A DNA stretch of 39,741 nt from Microbacterium sp. 5K110 (GTDB lineage Bacteria; Actinomycetota; Actinomycetes; Actinomycetales; Microbacteriaceae), in NCBI RefSeq assembly GCF_005774735.1, contig NZ_VBUM01000026.1, forward strand, positions 1-39,741, in the 5' to 3' direction. Made by a program: the position numbers and the translations under genes. The first letter of the stretch is position 1. Every line of letters starts with the position of its first letter. Below, piece by piece: positions 31,221 through 39,741 of this stretch. The notes beneath the pieces were generated by a model. That model ran no database searches. It saw only the letters and a list, made by a program, of their open reading frames with translations, and was not told where the DNA came from.

Positions 31221-32882
31221 TCACAGCGGTCCGGCCATGGAGAACATGCTCGTGGCGGCGCTGCACGAGGACATCACGTCCACCGACGAGGACGCGATGA
31301 ACCGGGATGGTCTCTTCACCGGCTCCCCGCGGCGGACCGCCGTCCGCGGCATCCCTCCGGGCCCACCGTCTAGATGGAACCCCCCGACGCGTGGACTCAG
31401 AACCGCAGAGCGCCGAGACGCCGCATAGGGGTCCGTCACCACGCGGCTCTCCGTGTCGAACACCATGCCGACGGGCGATCGCGACGTGACGGGCGGCCAG
31501 CCGGGGTCGCCGCTGCGGATGAACGAGACCCAGGCGTCGTGCATGGCCGACGCGAGCCAGCGCGGCGGATCGTCGCCGAGCACCTCGTCCGCCCGCGGAG
31601 CGTCGAGCAGGTTCCACACGAAGGGCAGCTCGAGACAGTGCATGGCCATTCCCAGGCCGGGGCTGCGCCAGCGGAAGTCGTAGAGCCAGGACTCTCCGTC
31701 CCGGGCTCGAACGAAGGCATCCACGGGTCGCCGGAAGGTGCGGTCCGTGACGAGTTGACCCACCAGCGCCGCGGAGGAAGACACGCGCATCTCCTCCATC
31801 ACCGCGGCGGTGACGTCGCCGGGGACACCGCGCCGCCCGAGGAGCTCTTCGGGCGTGGAGGCGTCGAGCTCCGCCGCGACGCCGAACACCGTCATGTTGA
31901 ACTCGTGCGCGGTGGTTCCGATCAGGATCGGCACCTCGCCCGAGGGGACGGCGGAATCCCGCGGGAGCAGGAGCCCGTCCACCACGGGCGCAAAGTACAG
32001 ATCCACGCGCCCGTCGTCCTCGAGGGCACGGTCGAGCGTCTTGTCGGCGCCCTCCGCGGCGAAGGGAACGAGACGCAGTTGCGCGTCGAGCACATCGTCG
32101 ATATCGATGTCGGCGAGATCGGCCAGGGTGGTGGGGCGCCCGAGCTCGGCGGCCATCTCTTCCGAGCGGCGCTGGGCGGTGTCCCTGTCGAGAGCCCCGA
32201 TGGCGGGAGACTCGAGGATCGCCTGGTGGAACAGCCCCGCCGCCGCCGGCGAAGCCAGCAGGGCGGCGACCGCCCCGCCCCCCGCACTCTGCCCGGCGAT
32301 GGTGACGCGATCCGGGTCGCCGCCGAACCCGGCGATCTCGGCTCGCACCCACTCGAGGGCGGCGATCCAGTCGAGGAGAGCACGGTTGTCGTCTCCGCCG
32401 TCGACGAGTCCGAAGCCCTCGAACCCCAGCCGGTAGGACACCGAAACGACCACGACACCGTTCTCGGCGAAGCTCGACCCGTCGTACCACGGGCTCGACG
32501 GGATTCCCCCCACGAAACCGCCGCCGTGGATCCAGACCATCACCGGCAGCGAGGCGTCGCGATCGGGCTCGGGGGTCCAGACGCTGACATGAAGGGTGTC
32601 GTCACCCGGCACGCTCTCCTCCGGGATCGTGGAGAACGGCATCATCGGACGACGTTGCGGCGTGGCGCCCGGCTCGACGGCCGCGCGCACCCCCGACCAC
32701 GGGCGCCGGCGCTGGGGAGCGAGCCACCGGCGGGTGCCGACGGGAGCCTCCGCGTACGGGATTCCGAGGAACACCGCGGTGGAGCCGACCCATCGCCCCT
32801 CGACGAGACCGCCGGTGGTGCGCACGCGCGGCCCCCCGGCCCCCCGCGTGGCCGGAGTCCCCCGCGTCGACGGCGCGGTCAT
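31221..32882 (-). CDS. Type-B carboxylesterase
   Basis: 553-residue alpha/beta hydrolase of the carboxylesterase B (PnbA-like) family: GTRRWLAPQ near the start, MVWIHGGGFVGG oxyanion hole, nucleophile Ser199 in GQSAGG, and the His region around VWNLLDAP...WVSFIRSGDPGWP. No signal peptide, so probably cytosolic. The last ~45 residues, after DPYAASRRSAV...HLDGG, are not family-like and may be a recent extension. ATG 32882 overlaps the stop of the MFS gene, so the two are co-transcribed; it may deacylate a sugar ester or glycoside that the transporter brings in. Confidence 0.88.
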   Translation of the reverse strand: MTAPSTRGTPATRGAGGPRVRTTGGLVEGRWVGSTAVFLGIPYAEAPVGTRRWLAPQRRRPWSGVRAAVEPGATPQRRPMMPFSTIPEESVPGDDTLHVSVWTPEPDRDASLPVMVWIHGGGFVGGIPSSPWYDGSSFAENGVVVVSVSYRLGFEGFGLVDGGDDNRALLDWIAALEWVRAEIAGFGGDPDRVTIAGQSAGGGAVAALLASPAAAGLFHQAILESPAIGALDRDTAQRRSEEMAAELGRPTTLADLADIDIDDVLDAQLRLVPFAAEGADKTLDRALEDDGRVDLYFAPVVDGLLLPRDSAVPSGEVPILIGTTAHEFNMTVFGVAAELDASTPEELLGRRGVPGDVTAAVMEEMRVSSSAALVGQLVTDRTFRRPVDAFVRARDGESWLYDFRWRSPGLGMAMHCLELPFVWNLLDAPRADEVLGDDPPRWLASAMHDAWVSFIRSGDPGWPPVTSRSPVGMVFDTESRVVTDPYAASRRSAVLSPRVGGFHLDGGPGGMPRTAVRRGEPVKRPSRFIASSSVDVMSSCSAATSMFSMAGPL

Positions 32883-34186
32883 CGGGACTTACGGATCGGC
32901 AGGATGAACAGGCTGGCCAGGAGGACCCAGACGATGGCCCAGACGAAGAGCGCCTGGTAGCCGAACGCCGCCGAGATCATCGCGGCCAAGACCGGGCCGA
33001 TCGCCTGAGGCAGAACCGTCGCGATGTTCATCACGCCGAGATCCTTCGCGATGCGCGAGGGGTCGGGCAGGACGTCGATGATCAAGGCCATGTCGATCGC
33101 CATGTACGTGCCGAAGGCGATTCCGTTGATGGCGGCCCAGATGTAGAACGCCTCGATCGACGGCGACAGCAGAGGGGGCACCAAAGCGACGGCCATGCCG
33201 ATGGACGCCCCGATGACGAGCGGCTTGCGCCGACCGATCCGGTCCGAGATCCGTCCGAACACGATCGACGACAGCAGAGCGCCGACCATGGTGATCATGC
33301 CGACGACCCCGATCTGCACGTTGACCTCGACGAACTCGAGGCCGACGTAGGCCAGCAGGAGGTTGAAGACGAACACCTGCACGGCCCAGTAGCCGAGCAT
33401 CATCAGGAAGCGCGCCACGAACGCCCACGCGAAGTCGGGGTTCCGTCGGGGATTGACCCAGAAGCTCTCCGCGAACGAGCGGAGGGTGACGCGCTCGCGC
33501 GCCAGAGGTGTCGAGGAGCTGTCGGGATTGATGAGCACGAAGGGGAGGATCACCGCGAGGAACACGGCGCCGAAGATGATGTAGACGGGATCGCCCACCG
33601 CGTTGACGAGCTGACCCGCGGCGATCGCCCCGAGTGTGCCGCCGACGATCGAGGTGACACCGAAGAGCGAAGAACTGATGCCGCGCCTGCTGTAGGGAAC
33701 GCGATCGGCGACGGTGGCCTGGAACGGTCCGATCACCACGTTGATGGCGATCTGGACGAGCACCCAGAACACCGTCACGGTTATGACCGAGTTCGCAGTC
33801 TGCAGTCCGTACGAGAAGACGAGACCGGCGACTCCGCCCGCGAGAAGGAACGGCGCGCGGCGCCCCATGCGGCTGCGGGTGCGGTCCGACAGCATCCCGA
33901 CCAGCGGCTGAGTGAGCAGCGTGAAGATCGCCGAGACCGCCAGGATCTGTGCGAGCGTCGCATCGCGGGCGACTGCATCCGTCGGGAAGAGACCGTACGT
34001 CTTGCCCGGGAGGAGCACCCCCGCCAGTCCCGACGGCAGAGCCATGAGGACGGTCCCCGTGATGAACAGGGATGCCATGTAGGTACTGAGCTGACGCCCG
34101 ATCGGATAACGACGCGAGGCGCCGGCCTCAGTCTCCGCGCCGGGCGCCACCGTCGGCGTGAAGGCGGATGAATCAGTGTTCGACAT
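32879..34186 (-). CDS. MFS transporter, GPH/SLC45-like
   Basis: 435-residue twelve-helix inner-membrane permease. The loop VGMLSDRTRSRMGRRAPF is typical of the glycoside-pentoside-hexuronide/SLC45-type cation symporters; a second loop GRISDRIGRRKP repeats the MFS motif. The N-terminal ~30 residues are hydrophilic. Divergent from a GH3 glycosidase gene and with a LacI regulator close by, it most likely imports a glycoside or oligosaccharide. ATG 34186 with GGGGAG. Confidence 0.88.
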   Translation of the reverse strand: MSNTDSSAFTPTVAPGAETEAGASRRYPIGRQLSTYMASLFITGTVLMALPSGLAGVLLPGKTYGLFPTDAVARDATLAQILAVSAIFTLLTQPLVGMLSDRTRSRMGRRAPFLLAGGVAGLVFSYGLQTANSVITVTVFWVLVQIAINVVIGPFQATVADRVPYSRRGISSSLFGVTSIVGGTLGAIAAGQLVNAVGDPVYIIFGAVFLAVILPFVLINPDSSSTPLARERVTLRSFAESFWVNPRRNPDFAWAFVARFLMMLGYWAVQVFVFNLLLAYVGLEFVEVNVQIGVVGMITMVGALLSSIVFGRISDRIGRRKPLVIGASIGMAVALVPPLLSPSIEAFYIWAAINGIAFGTYMAIDMALIIDVLPDPSRIAKDLGVMNIATVLPQAIGPVLAAMISAAFGYQALFVWAIVWVLLASLFILPIRKSR

Positions 34187-34211
34187 TGGTGTCTCCCCAT
34201 CGAGAATCTTG

Positions 34212-34229
34212 GACTAACACGAGTTAGTC
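34212..34229. promoter_or_regulatory. Operator-like palindrome between MFS and GH3 genes
   Basis: GACTAAC (34212-34218) and GTTAGTC (34223-34229) with a 4-base spacer holding a central CG, as in LacI-type operators; another GTTAG follows at 34233-34237. It sits in the 96-base divergent promoter and is the likely site of the LacI regulator encoded downstream of the GH3 gene. Confidence 0.65.
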
Positions 34230-34240
34230 TACGTTAGCAC

Positions 34241-34255
34241 GCCGGCTTCGCCGGC
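34241..34255. other. GCCGGC hairpin in the divergent promoter
   Basis: Perfect 6-bp stem with TTC loop, 27 bases before the GH3 start. It could fold in the GH3 leader RNA; not placed like a terminator. Confidence 0.35.
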
Positions 34256-34282
34256 ACTCGGACAAGTTGAGGAGATCTCGCG

Positions 34283-36142
34283 ATGCGTACTGCGACCTGG
34301 CGTGAGGCATCCGATGGATCGCTCTATCGCGACCTGAACGGGAACGGGGTGATGGACCCCTACGAGGATCAGCGGCTCTCGGTCGACGCTCGGACCGAAG
34401 ACCTCCTCGCCCGTCTCTCGCTGGTCGAGAAGGTCGGTCTGATGTTCATCACCGTCGCCAATCCGGATCCCGCCGCGGACGACCTGGTCGACGACACGGG
34501 TCGCCCGGGGCGCCGCGACACGCGCGCTCTGCTGTCCGCGCACGTGAACCATCTCAACGTGCACCATCTCGGTTCGGCCATCGATGCCGCGCGCTGGACG
34601 AACGAGCTGCAGTACCTGGCAGAGACCACGACGCCGCACGGAATCCCCGTGACCGTGTCCACCGACCCGCGCCACGCCTTTCAGGAGAACGACGGCGTCT
34701 CCCTGCGCACACCCTTCTTCTCGACCTGGCCGGAGCCGTTGGGATTGGCCGCGCTCGGCGACCTCGACGTCATCCGCGACTTCGGCGCGATCGCGCGATC
34801 CGAATACCGCGCGATCGGCCTGACCGCGGCGCTCCACCCCAGCCTCGATCTGGCGACGGAACCGCGGTGGGCTCGGCAGTACGGCACGTTCGGCTCGGAC
34901 GCTGAGTTCGTCGCCCGCGCGTGCGGGGCCTACCTCGACGGCTTCGAGGGCGAGACGCTAGGCCCCGACAGTGTGAGTTGCACGATCAAGCACTTCCCCG
35001 GTGGCGGCCCCCAGAAGGACGGGGAGGATCCGCATTTCCCGTACGGGCGCGAGCAGGTCTACCCCGGCGGGGACTTCGAGACGCACCTGGCCCCGTTCCG
35101 CGCGCTGGTCGAGCGGGGCGTCTCCGGGATCATGGCCTACTACGGAATGCCCGTCGGTCTTTCCCGGCGCGGTCGACCGGTGGAGGAGGTGGGCTTCGGT
35201 TTCCACCAGGAGATGATCACCGGGATCCTGCGCGGCGAGCTCGGCTACGACGGCGTGGTCCTCACCGACTGGGGCCTCGTGACCGACTCGGAAGTCGCCG
35301 GTAAGCGTCTACCCGCCCGCGCGTGGGGGCTCGAGACCGCGAGCAGGCGCGAAAGGGTGCGACGCATCCTCGAGGCGGGATGCGATCAGCTCGGCGGGGA
35401 GGAATGCGTCGACCTCATCGTCGAGCTCGTCGAACGGGGCGAGGTGCCCGAATCCCGGATCGACGAGTCGGCCAGACGAATCCTGCGAGTGAAGTTCGCG
35501 CTCGGCCTCTTCGACGATCCGTACGTCGACGAGGCCGGGGTGGACGAACGTGTCGGAACCTCAGCCGCGCGTGCGGCCGGACAGCGCGCCCAGGCCCGCT
35601 CGCTCACGATGCTCACTGCTCCGCATCCCCTCCCCCCGCTTCGGCCCGGCACCCGGGTGTTCGCTCCCACCCTGCAGGCTTCCGTCCTCACGGACAGAGG
35701 GCTGGTTCCTTCCGACGACCCCACCGGGAGCGACCTCGCGATCATCAGGCTGGACGCCCCCTACGAGCCGCGCGACGAGTTCTTCCTGGAGAGCAGCTTC
35801 CACGCCGGCAGCCTGGACTTCGCACCGGAAACACTCCGCGAGGTGGCGGACATCGCGAGCGCGACCGCGACCGCCGTCGTCGTTCACCTCGACCGGCCCG
35901 CGATCCTCACTCCTCTCGTCGAGTCACAGGTCACCCTCCTCGTGGCGTTCGGCGCCTCGGACGAGGCTGTCGTCCAGGTGTTGGCGGGAGAAGAGGAAGC
36001 CGTGGGGCGCCTCCCCTTCGACATCCCCCGATCGATGGATGCCGTGCGGGCGTCGCCGTCGGATCGTCCCGGAGTGGACGATCAGCTCTTCCCCCGCGGC
36101 AGCGGCCGCATCGCACGGCGATCAGGACACGCGGGTGGTTGA
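34283..36142 (+). CDS. Glycoside hydrolase family 3 protein (beta-glycosidase)
   Basis: 619-residue GH3 enzyme without signal peptide, so intracellular. N-terminal DLNGNGVMDPYED, then the (beta/alpha)8 domain with IKHFPGGG and the nucleophile Asp329 in VVLTDWG, followed by a C-terminal alpha/beta sandwich (~430-600) where the acid/base residue should lie; that part is less conserved and I could not place it. Probably hydrolyses an imported beta-glucoside or beta-xyloside. ATG 34283 with GAGGAG. LacI gene follows after 28 bases. Confidence 0.9.
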   Translation: MRTATWREASDGSLYRDLNGNGVMDPYEDQRLSVDARTEDLLARLSLVEKVGLMFITVANPDPAADDLVDDTGRPGRRDTRALLSAHVNHLNVHHLGSAIDAARWTNELQYLAETTTPHGIPVTVSTDPRHAFQENDGVSLRTPFFSTWPEPLGLAALGDLDVIRDFGAIARSEYRAIGLTAALHPSLDLATEPRWARQYGTFGSDAEFVARACGAYLDGFEGETLGPDSVSCTIKHFPGGGPQKDGEDPHFPYGREQVYPGGDFETHLAPFRALVERGVSGIMAYYGMPVGLSRRGRPVEEVGFGFHQEMITGILRGELGYDGVVLTDWGLVTDSEVAGKRLPARAWGLETASRRERVRRILEAGCDQLGGEECVDLIVELVERGEVPESRIDESARRILRVKFALGLFDDPYVDEAGVDERVGTSAARAAGQRAQARSLTMLTAPHPLPPLRPGTRVFAPTLQASVLTDRGLVPSDDPTGSDLAIIRLDAPYEPRDEFFLESSFHAGSLDFAPETLREVADIASATATAVVVHLDRPAILTPLVESQVTLLVAFGASDEAVVQVLAGEEEAVGRLPFDIPRSMDAVRASPSDRPGVDDQLFPRGSGRIARRSGHAGG

Positions 36143-36170
36143 CTGAGAGGACGAGCAGAGGAGGAGCGAG

Positions 36171-37181
36171 ATGCAGCAGTCCCGTCCGGTGACCAGCAGC
36201 GACGTCGCCCTCGCCGCCGGCGTCTCCCGTTCCACCGTCTCCTTCGTGCTGAACGGCAACGACACCATCGCCCTGGCCGACGAGACCCGCGAGCGGGTGC
36301 GCCGCGTGGCGCGCGAACTCGGTTACGTCCCGCATTCCGGAGCCCGAGCCCTGCGGAAGGGGTACTCGTCCCTCGTCCTCATGCCCTCGCCCTCCGGTCC
36401 GGTGGGGCATCTCCTGAGCTCCTGGACCGATCAACTCGAGGAGGCGTTGAGTGCGCACGGCCTCACGTTCGTCACCTATGGCAGTCGTCATCTCGCCCCC
36501 GCTGACGCGGCGCGCGCGTGGTCGGAGCTCCGCCCCGTCGCGGTGCTCACCATCGGCGGGCTCAATCTCCCCGACGACGCCGTCGCCCTGCTCCGTCGCA
36601 CGGGCACGCGCGTCCTCATCACGACGGGAGAGACGCCCCAACCCGGCATCCTGACCCTGATCACGCAGCAGGCGGAGGCGGGGAGGATCGCCGTCGAACA
36701 CCTCATCGCCACGGGGCGACGGAGCCTCGCCGTGCTGATCCCCCGAGATCGTCAGCTGCAGCACATCGCCCGCAGCCGCGCCTCCACGGCCCGATCAGCC
36801 GCCCAGGCCCGCGGAGTGCGGCTGACGGAGCTGTCCATCGATTACACGCGCGAGTCCGCCGAGGAGGTGGCCGCGGCCCTCAGCTCAGCAGGCATCGACG
36901 GCGTCTACGCCTACGACGACGACTACGCGCTGCTCCTGCTGGGAACACTGCGCAGTCAGGGAGTCGACGTCCCCGGCTCGGTCGCCGTCGTCGGCTCCGA
37001 CGACCTCGTCGCCGGCTCGGTGGCACAGCCGCCCCTCACGACCGTCCGGATCGCTTTCCCCCACGCGACCGTGGTCGCGGACGACATCCATCGACTCATC
37101 ACCAATCCCACGAGCGAGCCCGGATGCGAATGGGCCGAGGCGCCCCGGTTGGTGGTCCGCGAGACCACCGCACCGATCTGA
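36171..37181 (+). CDS. LacI family transcriptional regulator
   Basis: 336-residue LacI-type repressor. Residues ~7-60 form the HTH and hinge (VTSSDVALAAGVSRSTVSFVLNG, YVPHSGARALRKG), the rest a sugar-binding periplasmic-protein-like domain with SVAVVGSDDLVAGSVAQPPLTTVR near the end. Ribosome site GAGGAGGAG just before ATG 36171. Second gene of the GH3 transcript; likely acts on the palindrome at 34212-34229 and so on both the MFS-esterase and GH3-lacI units. Confidence 0.93.
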   Translation: MQQSRPVTSSDVALAAGVSRSTVSFVLNGNDTIALADETRERVRRVARELGYVPHSGARALRKGYSSLVLMPSPSGPVGHLLSSWTDQLEEALSAHGLTFVTYGSRHLAPADAARAWSELRPVAVLTIGGLNLPDDAVALLRRTGTRVLITTGETPQPGILTLITQQAEAGRIAVEHLIATGRRSLAVLIPRDRQLQHIARSRASTARSAAQARGVRLTELSIDYTRESAEEVAAALSSAGIDGVYAYDDDYALLLLGTLRSQGVDVPGSVAVVGSDDLVAGSVAQPPLTTVRIAFPHATVVADDIHRLITNPTSEPGCEWAEAPRLVVRETTAPI

Positions 37182-37200
37182 GACGGTCGCGCGACGGACG

Positions 37201-37710
37201 TCACCCCAGCGCCAGCGGCACCGCCATCAGCACCGCCGACGCGCCCATCGCCAGCGGCGGAAGCCGCACGATGAGCGGACGCTCGCGGTGCGTCGTGACG
37301 AACAGCACGACCCCGCCCACGGCATACGCCGCCACCCCGACGAGGGTGAGCAGCACGAGCGGCAACGCGCCCGCCCCGTGATGGGACGGACCGGGGGATG
37401 CCGGGACGTGCGCGGCGAGCAGCAACGCCGCCATCAGCACCGCACCGAGGGCGTCGAATGCCCGCATCCGCCGGTCAGCCGTCCGCCGCACCGGCCCCGG
37501 CACCACCGCGACCAGCGCCGCGACGAGCAGCGCTGCGGCCCAGAACACGGCCGGCACCCGCCCGCCGCCGACCACCATGTCGCCCATCGCGAGGAGCATG
37601 AGCGCGGCGATCAGGAGCTCACGCACGCGCGCGGCGGGGCGGTCGGCGGCGACGCAGCACGCGCCCGCCGCCGTCGCCACCAACGCCCCGGCGTGCAGCA
37701 CCTCCCCCAT
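37201..37710 (-). CDS. Small integral membrane protein
   Basis: 169-residue protein made mostly of five or six hydrophobic helices. I do not recognise the family with certainty; it resembles the actinobacterial DUF5134-type membrane proteins. Met and His/Cys near helix ends (MGEVLHAG, ACCV, MLLAMGDM, SHHGAG) would allow metal binding. Its ATG shares one base with the stop of the copper amine oxidase gene (TGATG), so the two are coupled; a role in copper handling for the oxidase is a guess. Confidence 0.7.
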   Translation of the reverse strand: MGEVLHAGALVATAAGACCVAADRPAARVRELLIAALMLLAMGDMVVGGGRVPAVFWAAALLVAALVAVVPGPVRRTADRRMRAFDALGAVLMAALLLAAHVPASPGPSHHGAGALPLVLLTLVGVAAYAVGGVVLFVTTHRERPLIVRLPPLAMGASAVLMAVPLALG

Positions 37711-39725
37711 CAGTGCCCGTGGTGCCCGTGGTGGTCGTGCCCGTGTGCGGAGTGGTCGTGACCGCCTGCGTCGTGCCCGTGGAACGCGTGCCCCTCGGCG
37801 ACGGCCCCGCCGGCGCCCGGCGAAGGCGCATGGCAGTGGTCGCCGCCCGAGGACGGCGGCAGGTCGAGCGAGGGGTTGCGGGTGAAGAAGCCGTCGGGCT
37901 CGAACCGCAGACCGATGCGGTGCACCGGCATGATCGGCCATTCCTCGGGCTTGGGGTAGTGGTGCACGCCGACGATCGGCCAGAGCACGAGCTCCGCCCC
38001 GTCGAGCGGGCGGTCCGCCTGCTGCCACGCGGTGATGCCCTCGGCCTCGAGCGGAGCCTGGTTCGGGTAGTCGCCCGTGATGAAGCGCTCCGCCGGGTCG
38101 TACGCCGTGGCCCACAGGTGCTTCGAGACGAACGGCGCCTTGCGGGCGACGACGCTGCCGGGCCGGGCGAACAGGCGCGTGGTGTGCATCGCCGAGAGGC
38201 GGTAGGCGGTGTTCTCACCGAAGCGGTTGGTGCGCTCGGTGTTCTCGACGCGCCAGTGCACCGCACGAGACGCGTCGGCCAGGCGCCCGGCATCCTTCTC
38301 GGACGCGATGACCTCCGACACCATCTTGACGGCGTTGCCCCAGGGGTTGAGCTCCTCGTCCTCCTCGACCTCGGCGTGCACCTCGACCAGGCGGTTCTTC
38401 GGTCCGTCGATCGCGGTGTCCATGCGCACGGCGAAGTAGTGCTGGTGCGTGGGCGCCTGGACGTTGGGGCTCACCATGCGGCCGAACGGCGGCATCTTGC
38501 CGTCGTCGATTCCCGAGACCGACAGGATGCCGGTGAGCTTGATCTCCAACTCGATCGAGCCGTCCTGGTACAGCGACCAGTAGAAGCCGTAGTCGTAGTT
38601 GGCGACGGTGGCGAAGAACGAGATCACGAGGCGCCGCGAACGGCGGACGTCCGCCTCGCCGGTGCGCGTGTTGACGTGCTTCCACAGGATCGAGGAGTCC
38701 TCCTCGTGCAGGCACACGCCGTTCGTGATCGTCTGGGCCTCGCCGAGGCCGTCGAGCACGTGCGCGTCGAAGTAGTGGATCTCGCCGAGGCAGTCGCATC
38801 CGAGTTCGAGGGATGCCGTGAGCGGACCGGCTCCGTACTCGCCCCAGTCGAAGAAGTTCTTGCGGTAGGCCGTGGGATCGGAGTCGAGGTACGGGACGTA
38901 CATCTCGTTGACCGCCGCGCGACGGAGGACCGGACGCTCGACGTCGCCGTCGCGGTAGGCGATGTCGTGCAGCACGAGACCCTCGCGATGCGTGAAGCCG
39001 ATGCGGAACGACCAGTTCTGCCACGTGACCTTGTGGCCCTCGACGGTGAAGCCGGGACCCTCGGGCTGGGTGATCTCCAGCGGGGCGACGGTGCGGTCGG
39101 GTCCCCAGGTGCCCGAACGGTAGTTGCCGCCCTCGCTCGCCATCGGGATGACGCCGTGGTCCTCGATGCGGATGATGTCGAGCGTCTCGAGGTCGAGGAT
39201 CGGCACGAGGCCGGCGACCGGACGCGCGTAGCCGTTGTCGTCCGCGCTCTCGCGGTACCAGACCGTGCCCCACGACAGACGGCGGTCCATGAGGTCCTCC
39301 GGCTCGAAGCCGGTGATCGACTCGGGGTCCACCCACACGTGCGTCGTGTCGGTGATGCCGCGCTTGGCGAGCGCCTCCTTCAGCAGCGGGTGCTCGCGGG
39401 CCGCGCGGGCGATCGCGCGCGCCTCGTCGCTCGAGACGCCGGGGCGCTTGGCATCCACGGGCGACCACGAGCCGAGCGAGGCCGGCCGGTCCGTGCCGGA
39501 GGTCCAGGCCGTGACCTCCCACGCGGCGTGGGCCGCGGGGTTCATGACCACCAGGCGCACCGGGCGCCCCTGCCCCGGGGCGAGGCTGCGGGCCAGGCCC
39601 TCCTCGACGGCGATGCCCCAGAAGCGCGGCTCCGACCCGATGCGCTCGTCCGCGCGCACGAGCGCGGTGACCTCGACGATCTCGGTGGGGGTGAGGGGGT
39701 CGCTCCAGTGCCGTTCGGCGGTCAT
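37710..39725 (-). CDS. Copper-containing primary amine oxidase with His-rich tail
   Basis: 671-residue TPQ copper amine oxidase oxidising a primary amine to aldehyde, ammonia and H2O2. Tyr377 in ANYDYG is the topaquinone precursor (Tyr382 in the Arthrobacter globiformis enzyme), FFDWGEYGAG holds the catalytic base Asp, THQHYF gives two copper His and GVHHYPKPEEWPIMP the third. No signal peptide is evident. The last ~45 residues after LDLPPSSGG form a Gly/Asp/His tail with 14 His, absent from typical members. ATG 39725 with AAGGAGA. Histamine, tyramine or phenylethylamine are common substrates of the group. Confidence 0.95.
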   Translation of the reverse strand: MTAERHWSDPLTPTEIVEVTALVRADERIGSEPRFWGIAVEEGLARSLAPGQGRPVRLVVMNPAAHAAWEVTAWTSGTDRPASLGSWSPVDAKRPGVSSDEARAIARAAREHPLLKEALAKRGITDTTHVWVDPESITGFEPEDLMDRRLSWGTVWYRESADDNGYARPVAGLVPILDLETLDIIRIEDHGVIPMASEGGNYRSGTWGPDRTVAPLEITQPEGPGFTVEGHKVTWQNWSFRIGFTHREGLVLHDIAYRDGDVERPVLRRAAVNEMYVPYLDSDPTAYRKNFFDWGEYGAGPLTASLELGCDCLGEIHYFDAHVLDGLGEAQTITNGVCLHEEDSSILWKHVNTRTGEADVRRSRRLVISFFATVANYDYGFYWSLYQDGSIELEIKLTGILSVSGIDDGKMPPFGRMVSPNVQAPTHQHYFAVRMDTAIDGPKNRLVEVHAEVEEDEELNPWGNAVKMVSEVIASEKDAGRLADASRAVHWRVENTERTNRFGENTAYRLSAMHTTRLFARPGSVVARKAPFVSKHLWATAYDPAERFITGDYPNQAPLEAEGITAWQQADRPLDGAELVLWPIVGVHHYPKPEEWPIMPVHRIGLRFEPDGFFTRNPSLDLPPSSGGDHCHAPSPGAGGAVAEGHAFHGHDAGGHDHSAHGHDHHGHHGH

Positions 39726-39741
39726 CGGGTCTCCTTGGTGC

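Noticed and set aside
1..39741. Mobile element, prophage, CRISPR array, tRNA or rRNA
   Set aside because: No transposase, integrase, direct-repeat array or cloverleaf/rRNA sequence was recognised anywhere in the window.

Overview
The window is very GC-rich, uses almost only G or C at third codon positions, and packs genes with 4-base start/stop overlaps (ATGA, GTGA). With many GGATGCC/GGCATCC words, actinobacterial FCD-GntR, TetR and LacI regulators and a DppC-DppD fusion transporter, this points to an actinobacterium, most likely Microbacteriaceae (Microbacterium-like). That placement is inference from style. I see no tRNA, rRNA, IS element, integrase or CRISPR array. There are 33 protein genes; one (MBL hydrolase, position 1) is cut by the window edge.

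Region 1 (1-8345): a five-gene minus-strand operon facing a TetR gene: two DUF1989 proteins, a biotin-dependent 'urea' carboxylase, allophanate hydrolase and an MBL-fold hydrolase. DUF1989 pairs of this kind have been shown to be carboxyguanidine deiminases, and the carboxylase has Asp706 where urea carboxylases have Asn. I therefore read it as guanidine to carboxyguanidine to allophanate to ammonia plus CO2.

Region 2 (8370-10161): a large imperfect inverted repeat, a palindromic operator-like site and a sodium:solute symporter gene.

Region 3 (10228-31100): the most interesting part, about 21 kb and 20 genes. Four promoter regions each carry two GGATCC-centred sites (consensus near TTTGGATCCAAA; one of the eight boxes is GCATCC) whose centres are exactly 21 bp apart. 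The promoters drive (a) cupin, cyclase, RidA, alpha/beta hydrolase; (b) a peptide-type ABC importer plus an amidohydrolase; (c) two divergent units: amidohydrolase-2-like, cytidine-deaminase-like and isochorismatase-like genes one way, a phosphotriesterase-like gene the other; (d) a six-gene operon: PDR-type reductase, Rieske oxygenase, glutamine-synthetase-like ligase, aldehyde dehydrogenase, amidohydrolase-3 and amidase. A GntR/FCD regulator gene lies divergent to (d) and is the obvious candidate regulator. The set looks like an uptake and catabolic pathway for a nitrogen-containing (amide/amine, possibly ring-containing) compound that I cannot match to a described pathway. Two members, divergent from one another, belong to metal-dependent amidohydrolase-superfamily families but have lost most metal ligands.

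Region 4 (31107-37181): a palindromic intergenic element, then a sugar/glycoside module: type-B carboxylesterase and GPH-like MFS transporter on minus, GH3 glycosidase and LacI regulator on plus, with an operator-like palindrome between them. Region 5 (37201-39725): a copper amine oxidase with a His-rich C-terminal tail, overlapping a small membrane protein gene.
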